A stretch of 64,000 bases of DNA from Mogibacterium sp. (GCA_017434025.1 JAFRGC010000054.1:42789-106788), one strand, 5' to 3'; shown: positions 43,289 to 53,229, counted from the first letter of the stretch. Numbers and translations are program-made. The notes: generated by a model from the letters alone, not told the origin.

Positions 43289-46153
43289 ATGGGCAGCACC
43301 AATAAGATCACACTGGGAATACTGGCGCATGTAGATGCCGGCAAAACGACTCTGTCAGAGGCCATTCTCTACAAGACAGGAGAGATCAGGAAACTCGGCA
43401 GAGTCGACCACGGGAACGCGTTCCTCGATGACAGCGAGATCGAGAGAAACCGGGGTATCACCATCTTCTCGAGACAGGCGAGATTCACTGTCAGCGGGAG
43501 CGATGGAGATGCCGCGGAGATCACGCTGATCGATACACCGGGCCATGTGGATTTTGCCGCAGAGATGGAGAGAGCATTGTCTGTAATCGACTATGCTCTT
43601 CTTGTCGTGAGCGGATCAGAAGGCGTCCAGGCGCACACCCAGACGCTCTATAAGATGCTCAGAGACAGCGGTATCCCGGTCCTGATGTTCATCAACAAGA
43701 TGGACATCGCGGTGAGACCGAGAGAGGATATCCTGGCGGAACTGGCGGGAGAACTCGGCGCAGGCGCAGTGGATTTTACGGAACTGGCTAATATTGGCGC
43801 ATCCCTGCGGAATGGCGGTCAGACAGCCAGTGCAGGACCGGCAGATCTGAGCGAACGTCAGAAGACCAAACTCGAGAAATTCATCGACGATATCACGCTG
43901 TATTCACCGGAACTCGCGGAGATCGTGCTGGAAAGAGAACCGGACGAGACTGCCGGCGGTGCAGATCAGCAGGATATCTACGACAAAATAACTTCGCCGC
44001 TCACAGGTGACGACATCATCGATGCGGTGCGGAGAGGAGAAGTGGTGCCTTGCATATTCGGGTCAGCCCTCAAGATGCAGGGCATCGATGAACTGCTCCA
44101 GGTGATCGGCCGGTACACAGCCATGCCGGAATTCGGCGAAGAGACCGGCGCTCGCATCTACAAGACTACGATCGCGGATGACGGCGAGCGCGTCTGTTTC
44201 CTCAAGGTGACCGGAGGTGAGCTCAGGGTCCGCGACAAAGTGATCTGCCATTCGGCAGACGATACCAGCAGTGAAGCCAAGATCAACCAGATCAGGCTGT
44301 ACTCCGGCAGCAAATTTGTCACAGCGGAGGCAGCCGCGGCGGGAACGGTCTGCGCGGTCACGGGACTCGGGAACGCACTTCCGGGAGATACGATCGGGGC
44401 AGAGCGGCCTCACAATGAATATAAGATCAGACCATTCATGGTTTATACTGTCTCCGGCACGGAGAACATGGACCCATATGATGTGATGAAGGACCTCAGC
44501 AAACTCGCTGAGGAAGATCCTGCGCTCAACGTCAGGTGGCGCCATTCACAGGACGGCGGAGCAGACGAGATAGAGATACGCCTGATGGGGCAGGTGCAGC
44601 AGGAAGTGCTGGCCGGGATCATCAGGGACAGATTTGGATATGAAGTAACGTTCGATGCCGGCAGCGTCCTGTATCTGGAGACGATCGAAGGCATCTATGA
44701 AGGCGTAGGACATTTCGAGCCGCTGAGGCACTATGCAGAGGTCCATCTCCTGGTCGAGCAGGGAGAGCCGGGCAGCGGCATCGTGATGAGCTCGATCACC
44801 CCGGAAGACGAACTCGCCAGGAACTGGCAGCGCCTCATCATGACTCATATCGAAGAGAAAGAACACATCGGCGTGCTGACGGGCGCGCCGCTTACAGACG
44901 TAAGGATCACCCTCGCTGCAGGACGCGCTCATGATAAACACACGAGCGGAGGCGACTTCCGCGAGTCGACGTACAGAGCGGTCAGGAACGCATTGATGCA
45001 GGCACGCGCGGCAGGCAAAGCGGTTTTGCTCGAGCCTTGGTCATCGTACGATATCGAGCTGCCTTCACAGTACGTAGGGCGCGCGATGACCGATATCCGC
45101 CAGATGGGAGGCACACAGGGCGAACTGGAGCAGAAGGGCGATACAGCCCGCATCAGAGGCACTGTGCCGGCAAGTGAGATCGCCGGTTACCAGCAGATCC
45201 TGACCGGCTACACCGGAGGAGCAGGCCGGATGGCGCTGTCACCTGCGGGATACGCGAAGTGCCATGATGCAGAAGCGGTCATCGCATCCAGTGGATACGA
45301 TCCGGAGAGAGACATAGAGAATACAGCGGATTCCGTTTTCGTGAGCCATGGCGCATCGGATATCGTCAGATGGGACAAAGTCAGCGAGCGGATGCATCTC
45401 CAGAGCGTTCTGCGCAGGCTTGCGAGATATGACGCAGCGGGTGCCGGCGCCCGGTCTGCGGGAGGATACAGCGGGAATGCAGGCTCCCGGCCGGATTTCA
45501 GTTATGCCGGATCAGGGATCGACAGCAAGGAAGCCCGCGAGCGCAGGGCGGCTGTCGAGAAAGAACTGAAGATGATCTTCGAGCGGACTTACGGAACAGG
45601 CAAGGAAAGGACGTACAGAGAGTCCAGGACTGTATACGCGCCGGATGAAGAGACCCGCGCGAGGAACGAGGCGAGGAATCAGGAGATCCGCGCAAAACAC
45701 GAGCGCAAGGGCGTGACCGGACCGGAAGAACAGGAACCTCCTGTCATGATCATCGACGGATACAATCTGATCTTCGCGGATGCTTATCTGACAGAACTGG
45801 CAAGCAAGGATCAAGGCGCGGCGAGAGACCAGATCCTCGACAGGATCTGCAATTTCGCGGCTTACAGAGGCATAGAGACGACGGTGGTCTTTGATGCCTG
45901 GAAAGTCCCGGAAGGAACCGGCTCGGAAGAGGACTACTACGGAGTGAAAGTCATCTACACCGCCGAGAACGAACCTGCGGACATCCGGATCGGTATGATC
46001 ACGGGAGATATCAGGGGGCGGCAGTTCTATGTCGTTTCGTCAGATATACTCATACAGCAGGATTCTTTTGTGCACGGAGGGCTCAGGATCTCCTCGCAGG
46101 AGTACATGAGGATGCTGGCGGAGACTGAGGCGGAGATCCGCGGAAAACTCTGA
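43289..46153 (+). CDS. TetM-like translational GTPase fused to a Rae1-type NYN nuclease
   Basis: 954 residues. Residues about 1-680 form an EF-G/TetM-type GTPase: P-loop AHVDAGKTT, RGITIFSRQ (switch I), DTPGHVDF, NKMD, and domains II to V; ribosomal protection factors are the nearest relatives. A basic/low-complexity linker (about 690-810) leads to a NYN (PIN-like) domain at about 820-954 with MIIDGYN, VVFDAW, ENEPADIRI and VVSSD. That domain matches YacP/Rae1, the ribosome A-site mRNA endonuclease of Bacillus. The fusion joins a ribosome-binding factor to a nuclease that cuts mRNA in the ribosome. Hence a role in translation quality control, ribosome rescue or drug tolerance is likely. Not a proven tetracycline resistance gene. 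Confidence 0.85.
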   Translation: MGSTNKITLGILAHVDAGKTTLSEAILYKTGEIRKLGRVDHGNAFLDDSEIERNRGITIFSRQARFTVSGSDGDAAEITLIDTPGHVDFAAEMERALSVIDYALLVVSGSEGVQAHTQTLYKMLRDSGIPVLMFINKMDIAVRPREDILAELAGELGAGAVDFTELANIGASLRNGGQTASAGPADLSERQKTKLEKFIDDITLYSPELAEIVLEREPDETAGGADQQDIYDKITSPLTGDDIIDAVRRGEVVPCIFGSALKMQGIDELLQVIGRYTAMPEFGEETGARIYKTTIADDGERVCFLKVTGGELRVRDKVICHSADDTSSEAKINQIRLYSGSKFVTAEAAAAGTVCAVTGLGNALPGDTIGAERPHNEYKIRPFMVYTVSGTENMDPYDVMKDLSKLAEEDPALNVRWRHSQDGGADEIEIRLMGQVQQEVLAGIIRDRFGYEVTFDAGSVLYLETIEGIYEGVGHFEPLRHYAEVHLLVEQGEPGSGIVMSSITPEDELARNWQRLIMTHIEEKEHIGVLTGAPLTDVRITLAAGRAHDKHTSGGDFRESTYRAVRNALMQARAAGKAVLLEPWSSYDIELPSQYVGRAMTDIRQMGGTQGELEQKGDTARIRGTVPASEIAGYQQILTGYTGGAGRMALSPAGYAKCHDAEAVIASSGYDPERDIENTADSVFVSHGASDIVRWDKVSERMHLQSVLRRLARYDAAGAGARSAGGYSGNAGSRPDFSYAGSGIDSKEARERRAAVEKELKMIFERTYGTGKERTYRESRTVYAPDEETRARNEARNQEIRAKHERKGVTGPEEQEPPVMIIDGYNLIFADAYLTELASKDQGAARDQILDRICNFAAYRGIETTVVFDAWKVPEGTGSEEDYYGVKVIYTAENEPADIRIGMITGDIRGRQFYVVSSDILIQQDSFVHGGLRISSQEYMRMLAETEAEIRGKL

Positions 46154-46244
46154 ACGATCATGGCGGAGTGAAGATTTTCTTTCGGAAATTATGCGTTTTT
46201 TAAATACATAGGGAATAAACACCCCAGATATACGGGATTCATTC

Positions 46245-46273
46245 TTGTTAAAAAAGTACTTAAATGGTAGAAT
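46245..46273 (+). promoter_or_regulatory. Promoter of gap
   Basis: TTGTTA (46245-46250) and TAGAAT (46268-46273) with a 17-base spacer, about 70 bases before the gap start codon. Confidence 0.6.
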
Positions 46274-46341
46274 GACATGGATGATTATTGCGGTAAGAGA
46301 ATAATTGTAATTTCTATACAGCAACGAAAGGAGACTAGTTA

Positions 46342-47352
46342 ATGAAAGTTGCAATCAATGGATTCGGACGTATCGGAAGACTGTCCTTCAGAAAGCTTTA
46401 TAAGGAAGAGGATATCGAAATCGTAGCTATCAACGACCTTACAAGCCCACACATGCTGGCATATCTGCTCAGAAATGACAGCGTACAGAAGAAGTTCGAC
46501 GCAGTAGTAGAAGAAGCTGAGAATGGCATCCTGGTAGACGGCAAGTTCTTCCCTGTATATGCAGAGGCAGACGCAAGCAAGCTCCCATGGGGCGAACTCG
46601 GTATCGACGTTGTACTCGAGTGCACAGGCTTCTACACATCCAAGAAGAAATCCCAGGCTCATATCGATGCCGGCGCTAAGAAGGTTCTGATCTCTGCTCC
46701 TGCAGGCAATGACCTCCCGACCATCGTTTATGGAACCAACCATGAGTCACTGACCAAGGAAGACACCATCGTATCCGGAGCTTCCTGCACAACAAACTGC
46801 CTCGCTCCTATGGCTAAGGCACTTGCTGACTACAGAGAGCTGAGAACTGGATTCATGACAACCATCCACGCTTACACAGGTGACCAGATGATCCTCGACG
46901 GACCACACAGAAAGGGCGACCTGAGAAGAGCAAGAGCTGGTGCCATCAACATCGTTCCTAACAGCACAGGCGCTGCTAAGGCTATCGGCCTGGTAATTCC
47001 TGAACTCGCAGGCAAGCTGATCGGATCCGCTCAGAGAGTACCTGTTCCATCAGGCTCCATCACAATTCTCGACGCTACACTCAAGGATATGACTGATACA
47101 GTATCCGTAGAGGGCATCAACGAGGCAATGAAGGCTGCTGTAAGTGAGTCCTATGGCTACACTGAGGAAGAGATCGTATCCAGCGACGTTATCGGAATGA
47201 GCTATGGTTCACTCTTCGACGCTACTCAGACTCTTGCACAGCAGTGCGGAACTCACATCTTCGAGGTAAGAGTAGTTGCTTGGTACGACAACGAGATGAG
47301 CTATGTAAGCCAGCTCTGCAGAACCCTCAAGTACATGGGAACACTCGTATAA
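46342..47352 (+). CDS. gap: Type I glyceraldehyde-3-phosphate dehydrogenase
   Basis: 336 residues, canonical glycolytic GAPDH. NAD-binding NGFGRIGRL is at the N-terminus, the catalytic cysteine lies in [13 protein letters not shown], and the C-terminal WYDNEMSY segment is present. It makes 1,3-bisphosphoglycerate in glycolysis. GAAAGGAG lies before the ATG, and codon use is the most biased in the window, as for a highly expressed gene. It has its own promoter and terminator; pgk is not adjacent. Confidence 0.98.
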   Translation: MKVAINGFGRIGRLSFRKLYKEEDIEIVAINDLTSPHMLAYLLRNDSVQKKFDAVVEEAENGILVDGKFFPVYAEADASKLPWGELGIDVVLECTGFYTSKKKSQAHIDAGAKKVLISAPAGNDLPTIVYGTNHESLTKEDTIVSGASCTTNCLAPMAKALADYRELRTGFMTTIHAYTGDQMILDGPHRKGDLRRARAGAINIVPNSTGAAKAIGLVIPELAGKLIGSAQRVPVPSGSITILDATLKDMTDTVSVEGINEAMKAAVSESYGYTEEEIVSSDVIGMSYGSLFDATQTLAQQCGTHIFEVRVVAWYDNEMSYVSQLCRTLKYMGTLV

Positions 47353-47376
47353 TTACAACTATAAGATGAATTAGGG

Positions 47377-47404
47377 AACTCCGGTGTCCGCACCGGAGTT
47401 CTTT
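47377..47404 (+). terminator. Terminator of gap
   Basis: AACTCCGGTG and CACCGGAGTT form a perfect 10-bp stem with loop TCCG, followed by CTTT. Confidence 0.85.
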
Positions 47405-47432
47405 AACGATAAGGAATTATTCGCAAACTTCA

Positions 47433-47873
47433 ATGAATAGAAAAGAACTGATCCGTACGATCAAATTCGTTCTGGTTTCTGCTTCAGCCGGTCTGGTAGA
47501 GATCGGGGTATTCATCCTGATGAATGAACTGACCGGTTTCAGATATTGGCCGTGTTACCTCACAGCGCTTGTCGCTTCAGTAGTTTGGTGTTTTACTATC
47601 AACAGGCGGTACACGTTCCAGTCGACCAAGAACGTGCCGAGAGCGATGGCGATGGTATTCGCGTTTTATCTGGTGTTCACACCGGCGTCTACGATCCTCG
47701 GCAACTATCTCGCTGAGAGCCTGCACTGGAATGAATATCTGGTAACGGCCATCAACATGGGACTCAACCTGCTGCTCGAGTACCTGTACGATACCTTCGT
47801 CGTCTATAGGAACGAGATGGATAACAATGACGTAGCTGCAAGGAAGAGAGCCAGGGAAGAAGCTATATCCTGA
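47433..47873 (+). CDS. GtrA family membrane protein
   Basis: 146 residues with four membrane helices and the GtrA pattern (FVLVSASAGLVEIGVFILM and WCFTINRRYTFQ). GtrA-like proteins help move lipid-linked sugars or teichoic-acid precursors across the membrane. A weak ribosome binding site precedes the ATG. The intergenic region after it carries an imperfect hairpin (GCCCG...CGGGC near 47889-47922). Confidence 0.88.
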   Translation: MNRKELIRTIKFVLVSASAGLVEIGVFILMNELTGFRYWPCYLTALVASVVWCFTINRRYTFQSTKNVPRAMAMVFAFYLVFTPASTILGNYLAESLHWNEYLVTAINMGLNLLLEYLYDTFVVYRNEMDNNDVAARKRAREEAIS

Positions 47874-48015
47874 CAGGCTCTGATAATAGCCCGGTTATAG
47901 TTTTTTTCTATCCTATCGGGCGGAACACTCAAGTAAAATAATAGAGGGGGCAGGCCATTGTTTCGGACCTGCTTCGTGCTGTTGCGAGTAAATGGCGAGT
48001 GAATGGAGTGTAGAA

Positions 48016-49182
48016 ATGGACAAGATCTATCTGGATAATGGAGCGACCTCTTACCCAAAACCTCATGAAGTAGCGGATGCTGTCTATGACTATATGCTGC
48101 ACTGCGGGACCAATATCAACCGCGGCGGCTATCAGGCGGCATACGACCTCGAGGGCACCGTCTTCGAGACGAGGGAGATGCTGGTCGACATGTTCGGCGG
48201 GCAGGACTGCAAGAACGTAGTCTTCACCAAGAACATCACCGAATCTCTGAACGTAGTGCTCAAGGGCTTCCTCAAACCGGGCGACCACATCCTCTGCTCT
48301 TCGATGGAGCACAATGCTGTGATGAGACCTCTTGTGCAGCTGGAAGCGCAGGGCATTGAGTTCTCAAGGATACCGGGAACTGAGAGAGGCGAGCTGGTTT
48401 TGGACGCTGTCGAGGGAATGATCAAAGAGAACACCGTCGCGCTCGTCATGACTCATGCGAGCAACATCTGCGGAACGGTCAATCCGCTGGCTGAAGTCGG
48501 CGCGATCTGTAAGAAACACGGGCTCAAATTCATCGTGGACAGCGCGCAGACGGCGGGCGTTCTGCCGATCGACATGAAATCGATGAATATCGATGCGCTT
48601 TGCTTCACCGGGCACAAATCCCTCCTGGGACCGCAGGGCATCGGCGGCTTCATCCTCGATGAGGACATGATCGACAAGATCTATCCGATCCTCTCGGGCG
48701 GCACGGGCTCGATCAGCCACACAGAAGAGACTCCGGACTTCATGCCTGACAAATTCGAGCCGGGCACCATGAATCTCCCGGGCATCGTCGGACTGCATGC
48801 CGGCCTCAAGTGGATCCAGGAACGCGGCCTCGACGCGATCGCCGATCACGAACTCGGTCTCACACAGAGATTCCTGGACGGGCTCAAACCACTGGAAGAC
48901 AAGGGCCTTGTCAGGATCTGCGGCCTGCCGGGCACAGCAGACAGGAAGAGAGTAGGCGTCGTCTCGATCCAGACCCTCAAAGTGGACTGCGCAGACGCAG
49001 CATTCAGACTGGACTTCGAATACGGAGTCGAGACGAGAGTCGGGCTCCACTGCGCGCCGAACGCACACAAGACTTTGGGCACCTATCCGACAGGAACGAT
49101 CCGGTTCTCCTTCGGCAACTTCAACACCGCAGAAGAAGTAGACACAGCCATCAGGGCGATCGCAGAGATCTGCGGGGAATAG
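48016..49182 (+). CDS. Class V aminotransferase, cysteine desulfurase family
   Basis: 388 residues, PLP enzyme. It has the start IYLDNGATSYPKPHEVADAV, the PLP-binding Lys in ALCFTGHKSLLGPQG, VDSAQTAGVLPID, and the C-terminal RVGLHCAPNAHKTLGTYPTG with a likely catalytic Cys. It resembles the TIGR01977-type cysteine desulfurase-like proteins rather than IscS. It could supply sulfur for tRNA or Fe-S, or act as a selenocysteine lyase. The ATG at 48016 follows GGAGTG; the earlier in-frame ATG at 47992 is less likely. The downstream 590 bases hold repeat array 2. Confidence 0.88.
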   Translation: MDKIYLDNGATSYPKPHEVADAVYDYMLHCGTNINRGGYQAAYDLEGTVFETREMLVDMFGGQDCKNVVFTKNITESLNVVLKGFLKPGDHILCSSMEHNAVMRPLVQLEAQGIEFSRIPGTERGELVLDAVEGMIKENTVALVMTHASNICGTVNPLAEVGAICKKHGLKFIVDSAQTAGVLPIDMKSMNIDALCFTGHKSLLGPQGIGGFILDEDMIDKIYPILSGGTGSISHTEETPDFMPDKFEPGTMNLPGIVGLHAGLKWIQERGLDAIADHELGLTQRFLDGLKPLEDKGLVRICGLPGTADRKRVGVVSIQTLKVDCADAAFRLDFEYGVETRVGLHCAPNAHKTLGTYPTGTIRFSFGNFNTAEEVDTAIRAIAEICGE

Positions 49183-49215
49183 ACCATACAACAGTCGCAA
49201 ACCAGGGCATAGGGC

Positions 49216-49493
49216 ATATAGTTCCCATTTTGAATTTAAGCTAAACCGTAACTATATCTGTTCACAATATAGTTACGGTTTTTTATTCTTTCCATTCCGT
49301 AACTATATTTCAGGTATTTCCGGACTGTATATAGTTACGGTTTTATTTCCTTCTCATTTCGTAACTATATTTCAGGATTTTTCATTCTGTTTATAGTTAC
49401 GGTTTTAAAACTTTCCCAATCCATAACTATATTTCAGGATTTCCGGCTCTGTTTATAGTTACGGTTTTAAAACTTTCTCAATCCGTAACTATA
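49216..49493. repeat. Palindromic repeat array 2: four full units plus an edge unit, 62-bp period
   Basis: Left arms TATAGTTACGG begin at 49268, 49330, 49392 and 49454, exactly 62 bases apart. A degenerate edge arm TATAGTTCCC lies at about 49217, which gives a 51-base step. Facing arms CCGTAACTATA lie at 49246, 49297, 49359, 49421 and 49483, with single changes at 49359 and 49421. The loop between facing arms (TTTTAAAACTTTCTCAAT type) is the reverse complement of array 1, so this array is inverted relative to array 1. It fills the gap between the class V aminotransferase and purR; the remaining 280 bases before purR carry no gene. Confidence 0.95.
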
Positions 49494-49665
49494 GATCTGG
49501 CATTAACTGTAAATTGCCTACAACCCCACAACCATACTGCCAGCGTCAGGAGTTCAGATGATCAGACAAGATATTAGCCACTAGAGGGATCAGCGCTGCC
49601 GATGCGGTTTGTGGATTTTTGCTGAAAAGTGCCGTATTCTTCCCCAGCTTCTGTGCTGTTGTGGT

Positions 49666-49707
49666 AAAATATGAATAGGTATGCGGTCGTGAACGCTAAT
49701 TGTTCGG
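49666..49707 (+). promoter_or_regulatory. purR promoter with possible PurBox operator
   Basis: A TAAAAT -10-like box at about 49666 precedes CGTGAACGCTAATTGTTCGG (49688-49707), an inverted repeat of GAAC and GTTC. ATTGTTCGG is the complement of CCGAACAAT, the core of the Bacillus PurR box. The -35 is weak. It lies about 65 bases before purR, consistent with autoregulation. Confidence 0.5.
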
Positions 49708-49772
49708 ATTTCGGCCGCTTCCTCAACGGCCATCCCATTCTGCGTGATGCATTTGCGTGAGGTACTTATATT

Positions 49773-50585
49773 ATGAAGAAGAATCTGAGAGTCGGTCTGC
49801 TGCTTGATGAACTTACGAGCAACCCTTGCAGGCTGTACGAATCCCGCTATTTCTGCAGCAAATACGATATTGCCAAATCCAGCCTTTCTGAAGACATCAA
49901 ACTCGTCAACGAGATCCTGCACGAGAACGGCTCCGGCCGGATCGAGAGCATCCAGGGCGTTGGCGGCGGCATCCGCTATATCCCGGGCATTTCCGATGAA
50001 GGCATCAGAGAACTGCAGGCTGAACTGATCGAAGCGCTGTCCGACACATCGAGAATGCTCGGAGGCAAATACCTCTACACTTCAGACATCATGTTTGACG
50101 GCAGCAATGTCTCGCGTATCGGCAGAATTTTTGCGCAGAGATTTTACGGGCTTGGCGCAGACTATGTCGTGACCGTCGAGACCAAAGGCATCCCGATCGC
50201 TGCCCAGACTGCGTTCATGCTGGGGCTCCCACTCGTCGTCATCCGCCGCGAGGCAAAATACTCAGAAGGTTCTACCGTGAGTATCAACTATTTCTCGGGT
50301 ACCAACGAGCGCATCCAGAAGATGTCGATTTCCAAGAGGGCAGTAGAACATGGCAGGAAAGCGATCATCATAGACGATTTTATGAGAGGAGGAGGGAGCC
50401 TCAAGGGGATCCAGGACATCCTCGGAGAGTTCGATGTTGAGACAATCGCCATCGGCGTCGCCCTGGAATCCAGGCTGCCGGAACGCAAGAAGGTCTCCAA
50501 TTACACGTCGATCATCATCATCGACGAGATCGACGAAGAGAACAAAAAGATCAGTTTGTCGGCCAATGAAGGCCTGTTCGAGTGA
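49773..50585 (+). CDS. purR: Purine operon repressor PurR
   Basis: 270 residues in the Bacillus-type PurR layout: an N-terminal winged HTH (about 1-72, with SRYFCSKYDIAKSSLSEDIKLV) and a C-terminal phosphoribosyltransferase-like domain (about 75-265) with the PRPP-binding loop IIIDDFMRGGGSLKG. Known PurR proteins bind PurBox DNA and release it when PRPP is high. Located directly upstream of murC, as in many Firmicutes. No frame damage. The start has a weak ribosome binding site. Confidence 0.93.
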   Translation: MKKNLRVGLLLDELTSNPCRLYESRYFCSKYDIAKSSLSEDIKLVNEILHENGSGRIESIQGVGGGIRYIPGISDEGIRELQAELIEALSDTSRMLGGKYLYTSDIMFDGSNVSRIGRIFAQRFYGLGADYVVTVETKGIPIAAQTAFMLGLPLVVIRREAKYSEGSTVSINYFSGTNERIQKMSISKRAVEHGRKAIIIDDFMRGGGSLKGIQDILGEFDVETIAIGVALESRLPERKKVSNYTSIIIIDEIDEENKKISLSANEGLFE

Positions 50586-50675
50586 TCGGATAGGGCGGTT
50601 AATAGGACACTTTGGCGGGGAGGATCAGGGACTTCAAAAAATACCTGCGAGACTCCCAAGAACTACCGCAATTCC

Positions 50676-50705
50676 TTGAATTAGGTGAGTTCTATACAAT
50701 ATAAT
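50676..50705 (+). promoter_or_regulatory. Promoter of murC
   Basis: TTGAAT (50676-50681) and TATAAT (50700-50705) with an 18-base spacer, about 45 bases before the murC start. Confidence 0.7.
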
Positions 50706-50751
50706 ACTTGTGTATGCTGACCTGAATTACAGATCAACAGGGGATTAAATT

Positions 50752-52125
50752 ATGAGTTTTGATGAATATAAGAGAATACACTGCCTCGGTATCGGAGGCA
50801 TCGGTCTTTCGGCCGTTGCGGAGATCCTGGCAGATAACGGACATATAGTAACAGGAACGGACATCAATCCGTCCAAAGTCACAAGGCATCTTGAGAGCAT
50901 CGGCATCAAGGTGTTCCCTTCGCATGAGCCGGAGAACGTCGAAGGCGTCGATGCGATCGTGTACTCCGCAGCGGTTTCGGATGAGAATCCGGAAGTCGTC
51001 AGAGCGCGCGAGCTCGGCATCCCGCTGTTCTCGAGGGCAGAAGTCCTCGGCATGATCATGGACAAATATGAGAAATCAGTCGCCATCTGCGGCACCCACG
51101 GCAAGCCGACCGTGACCTCCATGACATCGCTCATCCTCCGCAACGCGCAGTACAAACCAACGATCCTGGTCGGAGGCAACCTCCCGCAGATCAACGGCAA
51201 TGTCGAGATTGGAGAGAACAAGTACTTTGTCACAGAAGCGTGCGAGTACATGGACAGCTTCCTCCAGCTCAGGCCGACCATCGGAGTCATCCTCAACATC
51301 GATTCCGACCACCTTGACTACTTCAAGGATATGGACCATATCGTCAAATCCTTCGGCACTTTCGTCGATCAGATCCCGCCGACAGGCACGATCATCGCGT
51401 ATGGCGACAATCCTTTCGTCAAAGGCATCCTCAAGGGTCGCAACAACAAGATCACCTACGGATACAGCGAGAGCAATGATTTCTACGCGGAGAACATCGT
51501 CTTCGACGAGAACGGTTATCCTTCATTTGACATTTGCAGGAAGGGCAAGAGGATCGCAAGGCTCCAGCTGTCCGTACCGGGCGAGCACAACGTCCTCAAC
51601 GCGATGGCGGCATTCGTCACAGCGTCATTCCTCAGAGTGGACATCCAGACCATCGCGCTGACACTCCGGGATTATCACGGGACCAACAGGCGTTTTGACC
51701 ACATCGGAATGACTGCGAACGGCGTTCAGGTGTTCGACGATTACGCACACCATCCGACAGAGATCCGCGCGACTCTGGCGGCAGCGAAGAACGTCAAACA
51801 CAACAAACTTTGGCTGATCTTCCAGCCGCACACATATACCAGGACCAAAGCGCTGTTCGATGAATTCGTGGATGCTTTCACCGATACCGACACGCTTGTG
51901 GTGACCGACATCTACGCCGCGAGAGAGAAGGACATCTACGATATCTCTTCGTACAAACTCGTGACCGCGATGAAGAAGAAATATCCTCACAAACCGATCT
52001 ATTACGTCAAGGATTTCGAGGATATCGTCAGATATATCAGGAAATATGCCGCCAAAGACGACATCGTGATGACGATGGGCGCCGGCGACGTATACAAAGT
52101 CGGTGAAATGCTGCTTGGCAAGTGA
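50752..52125 (+). CDS. murC: UDP-N-acetylmuramate--L-alanine ligase
   Basis: 457 residues, full MurC. UDP-MurNAc-binding GIGGIGLSAVAE lies at the N-terminus. The ATP P-loop reads GTHGKPTVTSM: Lys118 is retained but the next residue, nearly always Thr in Mur ligases, is Pro119. Other conserved parts are VTEACEYMDSFL, NIDSDHLDYF, DDYAHHPTEI and FQPHTYTR. The enzyme adds L-Ala to UDP-MurNAc in peptidoglycan synthesis. The substitution needs checking because it is at a phosphate/Mg site, but the rest looks healthy. Confidence 0.95.
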   Translation: MSFDEYKRIHCLGIGGIGLSAVAEILADNGHIVTGTDINPSKVTRHLESIGIKVFPSHEPENVEGVDAIVYSAAVSDENPEVVRARELGIPLFSRAEVLGMIMDKYEKSVAICGTHGKPTVTSMTSLILRNAQYKPTILVGGNLPQINGNVEIGENKYFVTEACEYMDSFLQLRPTIGVILNIDSDHLDYFKDMDHIVKSFGTFVDQIPPTGTIIAYGDNPFVKGILKGRNNKITYGYSESNDFYAENIVFDENGYPSFDICRKGKRIARLQLSVPGEHNVLNAMAAFVTASFLRVDIQTIALTLRDYHGTNRRFDHIGMTANGVQVFDDYAHHPTEIRATLAAAKNVKHNKLWLIFQPHTYTRTKALFDEFVDAFTDTDTLVVTDIYAAREKDIYDISSYKLVTAMKKKYPHKPIYYVKDFEDIVRYIRKYAAKDDIVMTMGAGDVYKVGEMLLGK

Positions 52126-52278
52126 CGGCCATTTACCTGCAGCTTCACATATATAAGAAGGCCCCTAAACAACCAAGAGGAAGTAACTATGAGTGAGAAA
52201 ATGAAAAGGGACAGTAAGTCCATTTCAAAAACGATTATCCACACAACGCACCATCAGAATTACCGGGAGGAACACGAA

Positions 52279-53229
52279 ATGACGACCGACAGATTCAGCA
52301 ATCTCAAGCTTTTCACCTGCAACTCACATCCTGAACTGGCTCAGGAGATCGCTGAGTACATGGGCATCGAGCTGGGCAAATCCACTGTCACCAAGTTCAG
52401 CGACGGCGAGATCAGCGTGAGCATCTGGGAATCAGTAAGAGGCAAAGACTGCTTTATCGTTCAGTCGACCAACGATCCTGTCAACGACAATCTGATGGAA
52501 CTCCTCATCATGACAGATGCGCTCAAAAGAGCCAGCTGCAACAGCGTCACTGCTGTAATGCCATACTACGGCTATGCGAGACAGGACCGCAAGGCCAAAG
52601 CGAGAGATCCGATCACAGCCAAACTGGTCGCCAACATGATCACTGCTGCCGGTATCGACAGAGTCATCACGATGGACCTGCACGCTTCACAGGAACAGGG
52701 CTATTTCGACATCCCTGTAGACCACATGCTGGGTCAGCCGATGCTGACAGATTACTTCAGACTCAAAGAGCTGGAAGATCTGGTCATCGTTTCGCCGGAC
52801 CACGGTTCCGTTAAGAGAGCCCGCAACATGGCCAAACCTCTCAACGTTCCTATCGCCATCATCGATAAGAGAAGACCGGAAGCCAACAAGAGCGAGATCA
52901 TGAACGTAGTAGGTGATGTCAACGGCAAGAACTGCATCATCCTCGACGACCTGATCGATACAGCAGGAACGATCTGCAACGCCGCTAACGCACTGATGGA
53001 TCTCGGCGCTAAGAGCGTATACGCGTGCGCGACTCACGCCGTTCTCTCCGGACCGGCACTCGAGAGGATCGAAGCCAGCCCGATCAAGGAGATGGTACTC
53101 CTCAACACCATTCCGATCCCGGAAGAGAAGAAGCTCAAGAAGATCACTGTTCTCTCCGTAGGACACATCTTCGCAGAGACGATCACAAGGGTATACTGCA
53201 ACAAGCCGATCTCGGCTATGTTCAATTAG
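52279..53229 (+). CDS. prs: Ribose-phosphate pyrophosphokinase
   Basis: 316 residues, class I PRPP synthetase. Motifs are SDGEISVSI, the RQDRK flexible loop in [35 protein letters not shown], and the PRPP-binding [14 protein letters not shown]. It makes PRPP for nucleotide synthesis, and its neighbour PurR senses PRPP. The ATG at 52279 has a GGGAGG site. An in-frame ATG at 52189 also has a good AGAGGAAG site and would add 30 Ser/Lys/His-rich residues; the shorter form matches the family length. Confidence 0.97.
   Translation: MTTDRFSNLKLFTCNSHPELAQEIAEYMGIELGKSTVTKFSDGEISVSIWESVRGKDCFIVQSTNDPVNDNLMELLIMTDALKRASCNSVTAVMPYYGYARQDRKAKARDPITAKLVANMITAAGIDRVITMDLHASQEQGYFDIPVDHMLGQPMLTDYFRLKELEDLVIVSPDHGSVKRARNMAKPLNVPIAIIDKRRPEANKSEIMNVVGDVNGKNCIILDDLIDTAGTICNAANALMDLGAKSVYACATHAVLSGPALERIEASPIKEMVLLNTIPIPEEKKLKKITVLSVGHIFAETITRVYCNKPISAMFN

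Noticed and set aside
43289-45400. Acquired tetracycline resistance determinant tet(M)/tet(W)
   Set aside because: The GTPase part is diverged and fused to a NYN nuclease, and lies in a chromosomal context next to a reductase gene and gap without mobile genes.
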